Notes: a model not told the origin generated them from the sequence alone. A DNA stretch of 23,704 bases from Candidatus Methanovirga basalitermitum (GCA_031284445.1 JAISZW010000130.1:1-23704), one strand, 5' to 3'; shown: positions 1-8,415, counted from the stretch's first letter. Translations and numbers: made by a program.

Positions 1-125
1 CAGAGCAACATTATAGTAAGACTAAGAAATCAGAAACTAAAAGTAAATTTAAGACAATTACCAAAAATCGAAGATTTTCAGTAATTAAAGGATTATTGGA
101 GTATTTAGCTCTCTTTGGGAAATGA
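1..125 (+). pseudogene. C-terminal end of a transposase (partial at window edge)
   Basis: Reading from base 3, a frame runs to TGA at 123-125. It begins EQHYSKTKK and ends GLLEYLALFGK. The AEQHxSxTK type of motif is found near the C-terminus of DDE transposases, where E is the last catalytic acid. A closely related but broken copy lies at 23341-23469 in the same orientation, and the match continues past the stop to about base 163. That suggests the 3' end of an insertion element lies there. The 5' part is outside the window, so I cannot say whether the gene is intact. The family name is not certain. Confidence 0.6.
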
Positions 126-163
126 AGTAATATAAGGAAAAACTCCACAATTTTTTACAGGCT
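1..163 (+). repeat. Direct repeat copy 1 (3' end of a degenerate insertion element)
   Basis: The first 163 bases match 23341-23469 in the same orientation. Copy 2 has two internal deletions (after AAGAAA and before AAGGATTATTGG) and scattered substitutions. Both copies end with a conserved tail after the coding part that includes GAAAAACTCCACAATTTTTT, after which the sequences diverge. This tail is probably the element's right end. I found no inverted partner of it in the window. Confidence 0.75.
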
Positions 164-480
164 CAATCGAAGTTTTTCTTTATATTAAATGATAATGATA
201 TCATAACACTAATAAACTTTCATCAGTAAAAATTTGGACACTTCTAAATTATTCCTTATAATTTTATTTTAAGCTTGTTTATATCTTTATTTATTAAATA
301 TAGAGAATTAAAAATTTTCTAGTTGAACAGAGTTCAATAAAAAGACTTTAAATTTTAATAAAAGTCATGCATAATTAATCTTATTTTTAAGACAATCTTA
401 TATCAGTTGAATTTTTCACATCCTCAATTTTCCTGATTCTATTTATTTTTAAGCTTTAATGTTAAAAAATATTCATTAAA
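164..480. other. AT-rich intergenic stretch with no recognised gene
   Basis: About 320 bases between the transposase remnant and the Fwd promoter region. I see stop-riddled frames, A/T runs and a weak inverted repeat (GACTTT near 344 with AAAGTC near 360), but no coding signal or RNA gene. Confidence 0.5.
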
Positions 481-486
481 CAGATG

Positions 487-505
487 ATGTGTTGTTAGTA
501 CACAT
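487..505. promoter_or_regulatory. Palindrome 1 upstream of the Fwd operon (candidate operator)
   Basis: ATGTGT (487-492) and ACACAT (500-505) are perfect inverted arms around a 7-base spacer. The core GTGT-N7-ACAC recurs at 567-581. It lies just upstream of the TATA-like tract at 508-520. The first gene of the operon encodes an HTH protein, so I infer a binding site for that or a similar regulator. Confidence 0.4.
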
Positions 506-507
506 TA

Positions 508-555
508 GTATATATATATTTCTATTTTGTTTAAGATACTATATTATATATAATA
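508..555 (+). promoter_or_regulatory. TATA-rich archaeal promoter region of the Fwd operon
   Basis: Two TATA-like tracts are present, TATATATATAT around 509-519 and ATATTATATATAATA around 540-555. An archaeal start about 25 bases after the second would fall near 575-580, just ahead of the first gene at 593 and within palindrome 2. Which tract is used cannot be decided from sequence. Confidence 0.45.
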
Positions 556-566
556 TCGTGTTTATA

Positions 567-581
567 GTGTAATCAATACAC
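567..581. promoter_or_regulatory. Palindrome 2 at the presumed Fwd transcription start (candidate operator)
   Basis: GTGTA (567-571) and TACAC (577-581) flank ATCAA, giving the same GTGT-N7-ACAC core as the site at 487-505. It sits between the proximal TATA tract and the ribosome-binding site (GGTGG, 584-588) of the first gene. A bound protein there would block transcription initiation, so it reads as a repressor site. Confidence 0.4.
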
Positions 582-592
582 ATGGTGGAATC

Positions 593-1060
593 ATGTCAAA
601 ACATATTGTATCTGGTTTAAAATATTTGGCTACAATCGAGTTGAGAAAAAAAGGTTTAACTCAACAAAAAATAGCTGAGGAACTGGGAATTGATAGGTCT
701 ACGGTTTCACATTATTTAAATGGTAGGAATCTCTCATGGGATTCTATTAATGTTGCTAAAACGATGATTCATTTGTGTCCTAAAGATTTTTTGGTTTTAA
801 CTAGTGTTTTAGTTAAAGATATTAAAAAAACTCAGAAAATTATTTCGATATGTCAAAGCAAAAAATTTGAAGTTGAAGTTTCAGATTCTTGTATTGGCTG
901 TGGTTTGTGTGTAGATTCATGTTTAATGGAAAATGTTAGCTTGGAATCTTTAAAAGCTAATATTAACTCTATTGGGTGCTGTGGTTGCCTTTTATGTCAA
1001 GAAGGTTGTCCAACTAATTCAATTAAAATTTTGGAGGTAAATAATGATCGCAAATACTAA
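593..1060 (+). CDS. HTH-ferredoxin fusion protein, first gene of the Fwd operon
   Basis: A 155-aa protein in two parts. Residues about 15-45 form a helix-turn-helix (LTQQKIAEELGIDRSTVSHY). Residues about 99-145 hold two [4Fe-4S] motifs, Cys100-103-106-110 and Cys129-132-135-139, only the second with the usual following Pro. This layout suggests a DNA-binding protein that senses redox state or iron through its clusters; that role is inferred. It may correspond to the small ferredoxin-like FwdH reported at the head of some fwd operons, but I am not sure of that. GGTGG lies 4 bases before the ATG. The gene overlaps fwdF by 17 bases, which argues for co-transcription and translational coupling. 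Two palindromes lie upstream. Confidence 0.75.
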   Translation: MSKHIVSGLKYLATIELRKKGLTQQKIAEELGIDRSTVSHYLNGRNLSWDSINVAKTMIHLCPKDFLVLTSVLVKDIKKTQKIISICQSKKFEVEVSDSCIGCGLCVDSCLMENVSLESLKANINSIGCCGCLLCQEGCPTNSIKILEVNNDRKY

Positions 1061-2081
1061 AGAAGTTAAAGATAAAGACTTTAGCATTAAAAGGTCAGCA
1101 GAAGAAATAAGAAATTTATCATTCAAAGATCATGTATGCATTGGTTGTGGGATTTGTGAATCAACTTGTCCAGTATCAGCTATTACCTTAGATGATATTG
1201 GTGCAATTGTTAGAACAGATAGTCCAAACTCAAAATTATCTGTCAATGAAGATAAATGTGTTCTTTGTGGTATGTGTAGTGGAGTCTGTCCTGCAGATGC
1301 TTTAATTTTCTCTATTGATAGTCAACCAATTTCAAAAATCAATTCATATCCTAAATATGATGCTTATGCTGAAATTGATGATGAAAAATGTATTTATTGT
1401 CAAAAATGTGAAATTGCATGTCCAAGAGAAGCTATTACAATAGCAAGATCTTTACCTGATAGATCTAAGCTAGTTACTGGTGAAATTGACATTAATGAGG
1501 AAATTTGTGTTTACTGTGGCATCTGTGAAGAAATGTGTCCTGCAGATGCTATTGATGTTAATAGAACTCCTGAAGCTGAATCTATTAGTGTTAATATGGA
1601 TAAATGTGTGTATTGTTTGGTATGTAAAAAATCATGTCCAGTCACAGCTATTAAGGCAGCATGTAGAATATGTTCGTATGGTGATTATGATATTAATATG
1701 GAGGATGCCGTTACAAAAGGAAGCTCATTTATTGATGATGAACTTTGTATTAAATGTGGTTGGTGTGAAGGTGTTTGTCCTACCGATGCTGCAAAAGTTA
1801 AAAAACCATTCGAAGGAACCTTAACAATTCACCAAGACAAATGTACTGTTTGTGGAACATGTGTAGATGTTTGTCCATGTGATGTTTTATCTTTTTCGAA
1901 ACCTTCTAAAAGCGGTGAAATTGTTAGTAATGTTGCTAAAGATGATCAATATTGCATTAGATGTGGAGCATGTGCTAAGGCATGCCCTGTTGAAGCAATT
2001 GAAGTAAAAATAACAAATGTTGATTACACTCCAACCAAATCCAAATCTTGGATTGGAAAATTTGAAGCTTTAAAAAATTAG
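1044..2081 (+). CDS. fwdF: Formylmethanofuran dehydrogenase polyferredoxin subunit F
   Basis: A 345-aa polyferredoxin with eight CxxCxxCxxxCP motifs (CIGCGICESTCP, CVLCGMCSGVCP, CIYCQKCEIACP, CVYCGICEEMCP, CVYCLVCKKSCP, CIKCGWCEGVCP, CTVCGTCVDVCP, CIRCGACAKACP). Eight clusters agree with FwdF of the structurally known tungsten enzyme, where FwdF forms an electron wire between enzyme protomers. An additional CRIC pair sits between motifs five and six. The start ATG lies inside the upstream gene and is preceded by TTGGAGG, a strong ribosome-binding site. Its neighbours are the other Fwd subunits. It carries the low-potential electrons used for CO2 reduction. Confidence 0.93.
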   Translation: MIANTKEVKDKDFSIKRSAEEIRNLSFKDHVCIGCGICESTCPVSAITLDDIGAIVRTDSPNSKLSVNEDKCVLCGMCSGVCPADALIFSIDSQPISKINSYPKYDAYAEIDDEKCIYCQKCEIACPREAITIARSLPDRSKLVTGEIDINEEICVYCGICEEMCPADAIDVNRTPEAESISVNMDKCVYCLVCKKSCPVTAIKAACRICSYGDYDINMEDAVTKGSSFIDDELCIKCGWCEGVCPTDAAKVKKPFEGTLTIHQDKCTVCGTCVDVCPCDVLSFSKPSKSGEIVSNVAKDDQYCIRCGACAKACPVEAIEVKITNVDYTPTKSKSWIGKFEALKN

Positions 2082-2090
2082 GTGATCATA

Positions 2091-2321
2091 ATGGAACTTA
2101 AAGTAAATCAAGATAACTGTCTTGGATGTGGAGTATGTGTTGTCGCATGCCCTGTTAATGTATCTATTAGTCCAGAAGTTTCTGGTGGACATGGATCCAT
2201 AAATGAAGATGTAATAATGATGGTTGAAAACGGTTTTATAAAACTTTTTAATGAGGATAAATGTGAGAAGTGTGGAACATGTCAAATGTTTTGCCCTGTT
2301 GATGCTATATGGTTGGAATAG
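2091..2321 (+). CDS. fwdG: Formylmethanofuran dehydrogenase ferredoxin subunit G
   Basis: A 76-aa ferredoxin with two [4Fe-4S] motifs, CLGCGVCVVACP near the N-terminus and CEKCGTCQMFCP near the C-terminus, separated by about 40 residues. In the Fwd complex FwdG links the polyferredoxin FwdF to the catalytic FwdBD. I prefer ATG 2091 to the in-frame GTG at 2082, because GGTGAT at 2081-2086 then acts as the ribosome-binding site and overlaps the fwdF stop. It is followed closely by fwdD. Confidence 0.9.
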   Translation: MELKVNQDNCLGCGVCVVACPVNVSISPEVSGGHGSINEDVIMMVENGFIKLFNEDKCEKCGTCQMFCPVDAIWLE

Positions 2322-2332
2322 AGGTGTTAAAA

Positions 2333-2869
2333 ATGACATATATTGATAAACCAGCTGTACCTAATGTCGTCAAGTTTGACGAACCAACAACAATAAAAAG
2401 AGATAAACTTAGTGTCATGTTGAATACTGGAAGTGATATTTATCAAGGAGCTTGTAAAAAAAGAGGTTCTACTTTAAAAGATGAGTATCGCCATGTATCT
2501 GGTACTGCATATATGGATCCTAAAGATATGGCTAAGTTAGAAGTTAAAAATTGGGATGTAGCTATTGTAAAAACTGATTGGGGTGAAGTAGTTGTTTATG
2601 TAGCTCATTCAAGAGATGCACCCCATGAAGGTCAAATTTTTATATGCAAAGGACCTTGGGCTAATGTTGTTGTAAGTCCTGAAACTTACTGCTGTTGTGA
2701 CCCTACATATAAAGGAGTGCCAGCAACTATTGAAAAAACCAATGAACAGCCTTTACTTATGGCTGACTTGATGGCAGAAGTGTATAAGAAATATAATGAT
2801 AATGAGACTTCTACTGGTAACAGGTTAGTTAAATTACCGAATAACAATGCAAGTAATTATAGGAGCTGA
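2333..2869 (+). CDS. fwdD: Formylmethanofuran dehydrogenase subunit D (molybdopterin-dinucleotide binding)
   Basis: A 178-aa protein with the features of FwdD/FmdD. The N-terminal part reads SVMLNTGSDIYQGACKK, and GPWANVVVSPETYCCCDP lies in the middle, as expected for the small subunit that completes the pterin-dinucleotide site of the CO2-reducing module with FwdB. The acidic, Asn-rich tail after about residue 155 extends beyond the core domain and is probably flexible. I start it at ATG 2333, with GAGGTG at 2321-2326 as ribosome-binding site, rather than at an upstream in-frame start overlapping fwdG. Its stop lies 4 bases before the fwdB ATG. Confidence 0.9.
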   Translation: MTYIDKPAVPNVVKFDEPTTIKRDKLSVMLNTGSDIYQGACKKRGSTLKDEYRHVSGTAYMDPKDMAKLEVKNWDVAIVKTDWGEVVVYVAHSRDAPHEGQIFICKGPWANVVVSPETYCCCDPTYKGVPATIEKTNEQPLLMADLMAEVYKKYNDNETSTGNRLVKLPNNNASNYRS

Positions 2870-2873
2870 TACT

Positions 2874-4286
2874 ATGGTATATGAAGAACCAATTACTGAT
2901 TATGACTATAAAGTGGAGAATTGTACCTGTGCTTTTTGTGGTTGTAACTGTGATGATTTAGTCTACTTAGTAAAAGGTGGAGAAGTAAAAGGTGAACTAA
3001 AAGATGATGTTGTAGTTAATGGATATGTTGATGGCGGACATGTCATAGGTGTAAGACATGCGTGCCGTTTAGGTGCAAGTAAAATCTTGGAAGACATGGA
3101 TCAAAGATTACTTGTTCCAATGATTCGTGATGAAAATGGTAACCTTGTTGAAACTGATTGGGATACCGCTTTAGATAAAGCCGCAAAACTCATCGCTAGT
3201 GCAATAAGACCAGTATTCTATGGATGGAGTGAAACTTCCATTGAAACAATGCATCATGGTCTTGAACTTGGAGAACTTGTTGGAGCCGTTTTAGATAATC
3301 AAGCAACAATTTGCCATGGTCCTTCACTTCAAGCTGTTCAAAATGCAGGTTATCCTATAATGACATTAGGTGAAGTTAAAAACAGAGCGGATATGATCGT
3401 CTATACTGGTAACAATGCAATGAACTCTCATCCAAGACATTTGGGAAGATACTCTGTATTTCCAAGAGGCTACTTTAGAAAAAGGGGAAGGTTTGATAGA
3501 ACAGTTGTTACAATGGATCCAAGATATACTGATACTGCGAAAATGTCTGATATATGGGTAGGATTCGAGCAAAATGGAGATTATGAGTTTTATAATGCTA
3601 TGAGAGCTGTTTTAAGAGGTAAAAAACTTGAAAAAGATATTATATCTGGAATTCCTAAAGAGGATATTGAAGTATTAGTTGAAAAAATGAAAAATGTACA
3701 ATTTGGTGCTTTATTCTTTGGATTAGGTTTAACTCATACTTTATCTAAACAAAGAAATATAGATATAGCTATTAATCTAATTCAAGATCTCAACAAATTC
3801 ACTAAATGGAACCTTATACCAATGAGAGGACACTTTAATGTTAATGGATTTAATATTTTCATGGCATTTGAACAAGGTTTCCCTTATGGGGTTGATTTTG
3901 CAAGAGGTTATCCTAGATATATGAACGGTGAAACTAACACTATTGATTTATTAACAAGAGAAGAACCAGATGTATTCATGGTGATAGCTGCTGACCCTGG
4001 TGCTCATTTTCCATCTGGTGCTAACAGACATTTAGCAAACATTCCTGTTATTCAAATTGATATTCATTGGGGACCATCTACGGAATTAGCAGATGTTGTT
4101 TTGCCTGGATCGTTTATCGCTGTTGAGGCTGCGGGAACAAGTTATAGGATGGATGGTGTTCCAATATACATGAAACAGGCTGTAAGTAGACCAGAAGATA
4201 CCAGAGATGATGAATGGATTGTTAATGAACTATTAAAAAGGGTTCAAAAAATAAAAGGCATTAAGCCAAAAATAGCAGGCAAATAG
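2874..4286 (+). CDS. fwdB: Formylmethanofuran dehydrogenase catalytic subunit B
   Basis: A 470-aa molybdopterin oxidoreductase of the formate-dehydrogenase type that, with FwdD, reduces CO2 to formate. The N-terminal cysteines (C19, C22, C26 in CAFCGCNCDDL, and C64) are placed to bind one [4Fe-4S] cluster. Cys147 in TICHGPS is the probable metal ligand. Its codon is TGC, so this is the cysteine form and not the selenocysteine form known from some methanogens. The metal, tungsten or molybdenum, cannot be read from the sequence. The start at ATG 2874 is supported by AGGAGC at 2861-2866; an upstream ATG at 2847 lies inside fwdD. The length is slightly above the usual range owing to the longer N-terminus. 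Confidence 0.93.
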   Translation: MVYEEPITDYDYKVENCTCAFCGCNCDDLVYLVKGGEVKGELKDDVVVNGYVDGGHVIGVRHACRLGASKILEDMDQRLLVPMIRDENGNLVETDWDTALDKAAKLIASAIRPVFYGWSETSIETMHHGLELGELVGAVLDNQATICHGPSLQAVQNAGYPIMTLGEVKNRADMIVYTGNNAMNSHPRHLGRYSVFPRGYFRKRGRFDRTVVTMDPRYTDTAKMSDIWVGFEQNGDYEFYNAMRAVLRGKKLEKDIISGIPKEDIEVLVEKMKNVQFGALFFGLGLTHTLSKQRNIDIAINLIQDLNKFTKWNLIPMRGHFNVNGFNIFMAFEQGFPYGVDFARGYPRYMNGETNTIDLLTREEPDVFMVIAADPGAHFPSGANRHLANIPVIQIDIHWGPSTELADVVLPGSFIAVEAAGTSYRMDGVPIYMKQAVSRPEDTRDDEWIVNELLKRVQKIKGIKPKIAGK

Positions 4287-4296
4287 GGTGATTTCA

Positions 4297-6015
4297 ATGG
4301 AATATATATTAAAAAATGGTATTGTTCATGATCCTACCAACAATGTAGGAGGCGAAAAGAAAGATGTCATGTTTAAAGATGGAAAAATCGTTGAAAGTGT
4401 TTCTTCTAGTGCAAAAGAGATAGATGTAACGGATAAATTAGTTATGGCTGCTGGAGTAGACCCTCATTCACATATCGCTGGACCTAAATTAGTTGTAGGT
4501 CGTATATATAGACCAGAGGATTCAAGAAGAGGAATTGTACCTAAAAAAGGTGTAACTCGTGCTGAAACTGGATTTTCCATACCAAGTTGTCCTGCAACAG
4601 GATACAGATATTCAAGAATGGGGTATGGTACTGTTGTTGAAGCAGCTATGCCTCCTTTAGAAGCAAAACATACACATGAAGAAATCAATGCAATTCCTAA
4701 TTTAGATATAGCAGCATTATCCTTATTTGGAAATAATTGGTTTGTAATGCAATATTCTAAAGAAAAAAATTTTGATGATTTATCTTTATTCATATCTTAT
4801 TGGCTAAGATTAATTAAGGGATATGGTATTAAACTAGTTAATCCATGTGGTGGAGAAGCATGGGGTTGGGGTATGAATGTACATGGGCTTGATGATCCTG
4901 CTCCTTACTTTGATGTTACTTCAAGAGAGGTTATTACTGCTTTAGCCAAAGCAAACGAGAAATTAGCTCTTCCACACTCAATACATCTTCATACAAATGA
5001 TTTAGGTCATCCAGGTAACTATGAAACAACAGTTGAATCAATGAAAGCCATTAAAGATATTTCTAAAAACTCACCTATAAGAGATCAAACAGTTCACATG
5101 ACTCATGTTCAATATCACTCCTATGCAGGAACTAATTGGAGAGACTTCGAATCTGCGGCACCTGATGTTGCTAAATTTATCAATGGTAATGACTATGTCA
5201 CATGTGATGTTGGACAAATTACCTTAGATGAAACAACAACAATGACTGCTGACGGACCAATGGAATTTGATCTTCATCAATTAAACGGTTTAAAATGGGC
5301 TAATAAAGATATTGAATTAGAGACCGCTTCAGGAATCGTTCCATTCATATATTCTGGAAGAAATAGTGTTCATTCTGTACAATGGGCAATAGGACTTGAA
5401 ATGTTCTTACTTGTTAAAAATCCATGGCAAGTGTTCTTAACTACCGATAGTCCTAATGCTGGACCTTTTATAAGATACCCAAGAGTTATATCCTGGTTAA
5501 TGAGTAATAAAAGAAGAACTGAAATGATTGAAAACAGAGAGGTTCATAAAGCTGTAGAAAAAAAATCTACATTGGCTACAATTGACCGTGAATATGATTT
5601 CAACGAAATAGCAACCATATCAAGAGCAGCACCTGCTAAAGCATATGGATTTACAGATAGAGGTCATTTAGGCATAGGTGCGAATGCTGATATAGCTGTT
5701 TATGATATCAAACCTAATGAAATAGATCCGTCTGCTGAATACGAAACTATTGAAAGAGGATTTGGAAATGCTGCTTACACATTTAAAGATGGTAAAATGT
5801 TAGTAAGAGATGGCGAAGTAGTTGAAGTTGTACCAAGTCGAACCCTATGGACCAATGTAGGTGGTTTAGAAGTAGAAGAACAAGAAGTTGTAAACAAAAT
5901 AATGCCGTCATTTAATAAATACTATACTGTTAAATTTGAGAACTATAAGGTTCATGACCACTTTGTACCTAATCCAATTGAGTTTAATGTTCAAACTGGT
6001 AAAGCAGGTAAATAA
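4297..6015 (+). CDS. fwdA: Formylmethanofuran dehydrogenase subunit A (metal-dependent amidohydrolase)
   Basis: A 572-aa amidohydrolase that condenses formate, delivered through an internal tunnel from FwdBD, with methanofuran to give formylmethanofuran. Expected dinuclear metal ligands can be seen: H57 and H59 (DPHSHIAG), K179 (IKLVNPCGG; a carboxylated lysine in the known structure), H230/H232 (HLHTND), H267/H270 (HMTHVQYH) and D384 (TTDSPNAG). I start at ATG 4297, with GGGTGA at 4286-4291 as ribosome-binding site; the GTG at 4288 is in frame but poorly placed. It follows fwdB by 10 bases, and fwdC follows 16 bases after its stop. Confidence 0.94.
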   Translation: MEYILKNGIVHDPTNNVGGEKKDVMFKDGKIVESVSSSAKEIDVTDKLVMAAGVDPHSHIAGPKLVVGRIYRPEDSRRGIVPKKGVTRAETGFSIPSCPATGYRYSRMGYGTVVEAAMPPLEAKHTHEEINAIPNLDIAALSLFGNNWFVMQYSKEKNFDDLSLFISYWLRLIKGYGIKLVNPCGGEAWGWGMNVHGLDDPAPYFDVTSREVITALAKANEKLALPHSIHLHTNDLGHPGNYETTVESMKAIKDISKNSPIRDQTVHMTHVQYHSYAGTNWRDFESAAPDVAKFINGNDYVTCDVGQITLDETTTMTADGPMEFDLHQLNGLKWANKDIELETASGIVPFIYSGRNSVHSVQWAIGLEMFLLVKNPWQVFLTTDSPNAGPFIRYPRVISWLMSNKRRTEMIENREVHKAVEKKSTLATIDREYDFNEIATISRAAPAKAYGFTDRGHLGIGANADIAVYDIKPNEIDPSAEYETIERGFGNAAYTFKDGKMLVRDGEVVEVVPSRTLWTNVGGLEVEEQEVVNKIMPSFNKYYTVKFENYKVHDHFVPNPIEFNVQTGKAGK

Positions 6016-6031
6016 GGGGGTTTGTTAATAA

Positions 6032-6841
6032 ATGAAAATTATAACTTTTAATCAAAAGAAAACTTCACAAATAGCACTTGAATTTGATGAACTTATCCCA
6101 GATAAAATCTATCAATGGGAGAAAAAAGACTTTGAAAAATATGAAGTACCTATAGGAAACTCAAAATTCCCATTAAGAGATTACTTTGATGTAGATGTTG
6201 AAGGTTCAGCTGAATTTCCAGCAGATGTTAAAATAATAATCAATGGAGATTTAACAAGAGTTAAATACATTGGATCATCCATTACTGCTGGTGAAATTGT
6301 TGCCAACAGTAGTGTTGATCTTCACTGTGGAAGTGAAATGTCTGGTGGAGAAATAATCGTCAATGGAGATGCAGAGAGTTATGCTGGTAGGGAAATGACT
6401 GGTGGAATATTAACCATTAAAGGAAATACCAGAGAATTCTGTGGTGCTTCATATATTGGAGATTGGAGAGGAATGACTGGTGGAACCATAATGATTAATG
6501 GTAATGCTGGTAAACAACTGGGTGAATGTTTAACTGGTGGAGAAATTTATGTTCGTGGAGACTGTGATATTCTCGCTGGTATTCACATGACAAAAGGATA
6601 TATCCAAATTGATGGAGATGTTACTCGTTGGCCAGGAGGTCAAATGCAAGGAGGAAATATTGTCATTAATGGAAAGCTTTCAAGATTGCTTGAAGGATTT
6701 GTAGACCCTGAAATTGTTAAAGATCCTGAAATATCTGGTAAGCAGTTAACTGGTAAATACATCAAATATACTGGTGATATTGCAAGAAATGGGAAGGGAA
6801 ACCTTTATTTAGATGCAGAAAAGAATAGGAATTTCCTTTAA
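6032..6841 (+). CDS. fwdC: Formylmethanofuran dehydrogenase subunit C (beta-helix scaffold)
   Basis: A 269-aa protein. Residues about 70-215 repeat a GG-x-I-x-(V/I)-x-G pattern of about 18-20 residues (for example MSGGEIIVNGDAE, MTGGILTIKGNT, MTGGTIMINGNA, LTGGEIYVRGDC). This is the right-handed beta-helix shared with the C-terminal domain of glutamate synthase large subunit. In the Fwd complex FwdC holds FwdA and FwdB together and has no catalytic site. A GGGGG ribosome-binding site lies at 6016-6020. It is the last gene of the operon; T-tracts follow within 20 bases of the stop. Confidence 0.93.
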   Translation: MKIITFNQKKTSQIALEFDELIPDKIYQWEKKDFEKYEVPIGNSKFPLRDYFDVDVEGSAEFPADVKIIINGDLTRVKYIGSSITAGEIVANSSVDLHCGSEMSGGEIIVNGDAESYAGREMTGGILTIKGNTREFCGASYIGDWRGMTGGTIMINGNAGKQLGECLTGGEIYVRGDCDILAGIHMTKGYIQIDGDVTRWPGGQMQGGNIVINGKLSRLLEGFVDPEIVKDPEISGKQLTGKYIKYTGDIARNGKGNLYLDAEKNRNFL

Positions 6842-6859
6842 CATTCCATCCTTTTCTAA

Positions 6860-6881
6860 TTTTTTTTAGAGTATTTTTTTG
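6860..6881 (+). terminator. Oligo-T terminator after fwdC
   Basis: Two runs of T (eight at 6860-6867 and seven at 6874-6880) follow the fwdC stop with no strong hairpin. This is the usual form of archaeal intrinsic termination. Confidence 0.5.
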
Positions 6882-6975
6882 TCTTTCATCAAAAGACAAT
6901 GTTGGCTCAACGATTGTAAATGAGATAAATGAAACCATAAAAGAATGGAATCGTTCTATATGAACATGAATCCAA

Positions 6976-6987
6976 AACATATAAATT
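6976..6987 (+). promoter_or_regulatory. TATA box of the flavoprotein gene
   Basis: ACATATAAATTC lies about 35-40 bases before the start codon. The implied transcription start near 7008 leaves a very short leader. Confidence 0.35.
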
Positions 6988-7020
6988 CTGTGTCGTGATA
7001 CTACAAATTATAGGATGTTA

Positions 7021-8265
7021 ATGAAAAAATATAAAATAGCTGTTGTTGGAGGTGGTCCAGCAGGCATGATGGCAGCAATATCTGTCGGGAAAATATTAAA
7101 TTCTAATTTGAAAGAAATAGTTTTGATTGAAAAAACAAATTTAGGGGAAAAATTATTATTAACTGGTGGAGGTAGAGCTAATATAGCCAACAGTAAACCT
7201 ATTAAAGAACAATTATTAAAATTCAATACCAATGAAAATTTCTTAAAACATAGTTTTTATAGTTTTACTAACGAAGATCTATTAGCTATTTTCAAAAATA
7301 AAGGTTTAAAATTTAAAGAAGAAGCAAATGGAAAATATTTTCCTATCAATGGTAATGCAAATTTAGTGATAGAGGTTCTAAAAGAATATTTAGACGAATT
7401 AAATGTAGATGTAAAATTGAATATGTGTGTAGAGATAATTACTAAAGAAGATAGTGGATTTCATATAAAAATTAGGGGTAAAGATAATATTATATCTTCA
7501 AAGGTCATATTAGCTACTGGAGGAAAAACATATCCTAAAACAGGTTCAACAGGTCATGGATATAAAATAGCTAAGAATTTTAAACATGAAATATCTCCTA
7601 TTAAGCCTGGTATAGTTCCAATTGCGATTAAGGATAAAGAACTTCAAAAACTTTCTGGAATAACTTTAGAAGATGTTGAAGTCTCATTTAGGGATAATAA
7701 AAATAAAATAAAAGGAAATATTTTAATAAGTCATTTTGGTTTATCTGGACCAGCTATTTTAGACTTAAGTAATTTTTATAACAATAATACAAATATTTCA
7801 ATAGATTTAATACCAAACATGACTGAAAATGAATTAAATAAAAAAATAGTGTCTGATTTAGATTCAAAAGGAAAAATGTTAATAAAAAATTATCTAAAAC
7901 TTTATCAAAAAAACAGGTTCATAGATTATTTTTTAAAGGTAATAGCTGTTGATGGAGATAAAAAATTAAGTAATTTATCTAAAAAAGACAGAATAAAGAT
8001 TATAAACAATTTAAAAGAATTTATAATTGATATTGATGGAGTTCTCTCTTTTGATACTGCTATGATTACTTGTGGTGGTGTTAAAGCAGATGAAGTAAAT
8101 TCAAAAACTATGGAATCTAAATTAATTCCAGGTTTATTTTTTGCTGGAGAACTGTTAGAACCTGCTGGATTAACTGGAGGATATAACCTTCAAATGGCAT
8201 TTTCAACAGGATTTTTAGCTGGAAAATCAGCGACAAAACATTTCAATAATTTAAATATTAAGTGA
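7021..8265 (+). CDS. HI0933/BaiN-family FAD-dependent flavoprotein
   Basis: A 414-aa flavoprotein of the HI0933-like (YhiN/BaiN) family. A Rossmann FAD-binding motif, VVGGGPAGMMAA, starts at about residue 7; the family's LLLTGGGRANIAN follows at about residue 45. A mid-protein ATGGKTYPKTGSTG and a C-terminal FAD-contacting segment, GLFFAGELLEPAGLTGGYN, are also present. Relatives are oxidoreductases of mostly unknown substrate; one gut bacterial member acts on bile-acid derivatives, but that activity should not be assumed here. The start could be ATG 7015 or 7021. I choose 7021, because AGG at 7012-7014 is then correctly spaced. It stands alone between the fwd terminator and a convergent tRNA gene. 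Confidence 0.85.
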   Translation: MKKYKIAVVGGGPAGMMAAISVGKILNSNLKEIVLIEKTNLGEKLLLTGGGRANIANSKPIKEQLLKFNTNENFLKHSFYSFTNEDLLAIFKNKGLKFKEEANGKYFPINGNANLVIEVLKEYLDELNVDVKLNMCVEIITKEDSGFHIKIRGKDNIISSKVILATGGKTYPKTGSTGHGYKIAKNFKHEISPIKPGIVPIAIKDKELQKLSGITLEDVEVSFRDNKNKIKGNILISHFGLSGPAILDLSNFYNNNTNISIDLIPNMTENELNKKIVSDLDSKGKMLIKNYLKLYQKNRFIDYFLKVIAVDGDKKLSNLSKKDRIKIINNLKEFIIDIDGVLSFDTAMITCGGVKADEVNSKTMESKLIPGLFFAGELLEPAGLTGGYNLQMAFSTGFLAGKSATKHFNNLNIK

Positions 8266-8318
8266 AACAAAAAATAAAGTAAAAACGATTTAATTTAAAT
8301 GTAAAAATCAAAAGGCAA

Positions 8319-8394
8319 CGGACCTGGAGGGATTTGAACCCTCGATTTCGGGATCCGAAGTCCCGTGTCATGTTCCAGACTAGACCACAGGTCC
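8319..8394 (-). tRNA. tRNA-Arg (anticodon TCG)
   Basis: Read on the minus strand. The 7-bp acceptor stem is GGACCTG (8394-8388) with CAGGTCC (8326-8320), and the discriminator G is at 8319. The anticodon stem is CGGGA/TCCCG with loop CTTCGGA, giving anticodon TCG after U33. The T arm is GAGGG-TTCAAAT-CCCTC. The D arm contains GGTCTAGTCTGG. CCA is not encoded. A TCG anticodon reads CGA and probably other CGN arginine codons. Confidence 0.95.
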
Positions 8395-8415
8395 TAAAAA
8401 AAATTCATTGTTTGT

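Noticed and set aside
3310..3322. Selenocysteine codon in fwdB
   Set aside because: The active-site codon is TGC, and no in-frame TGA occurs in the gene.
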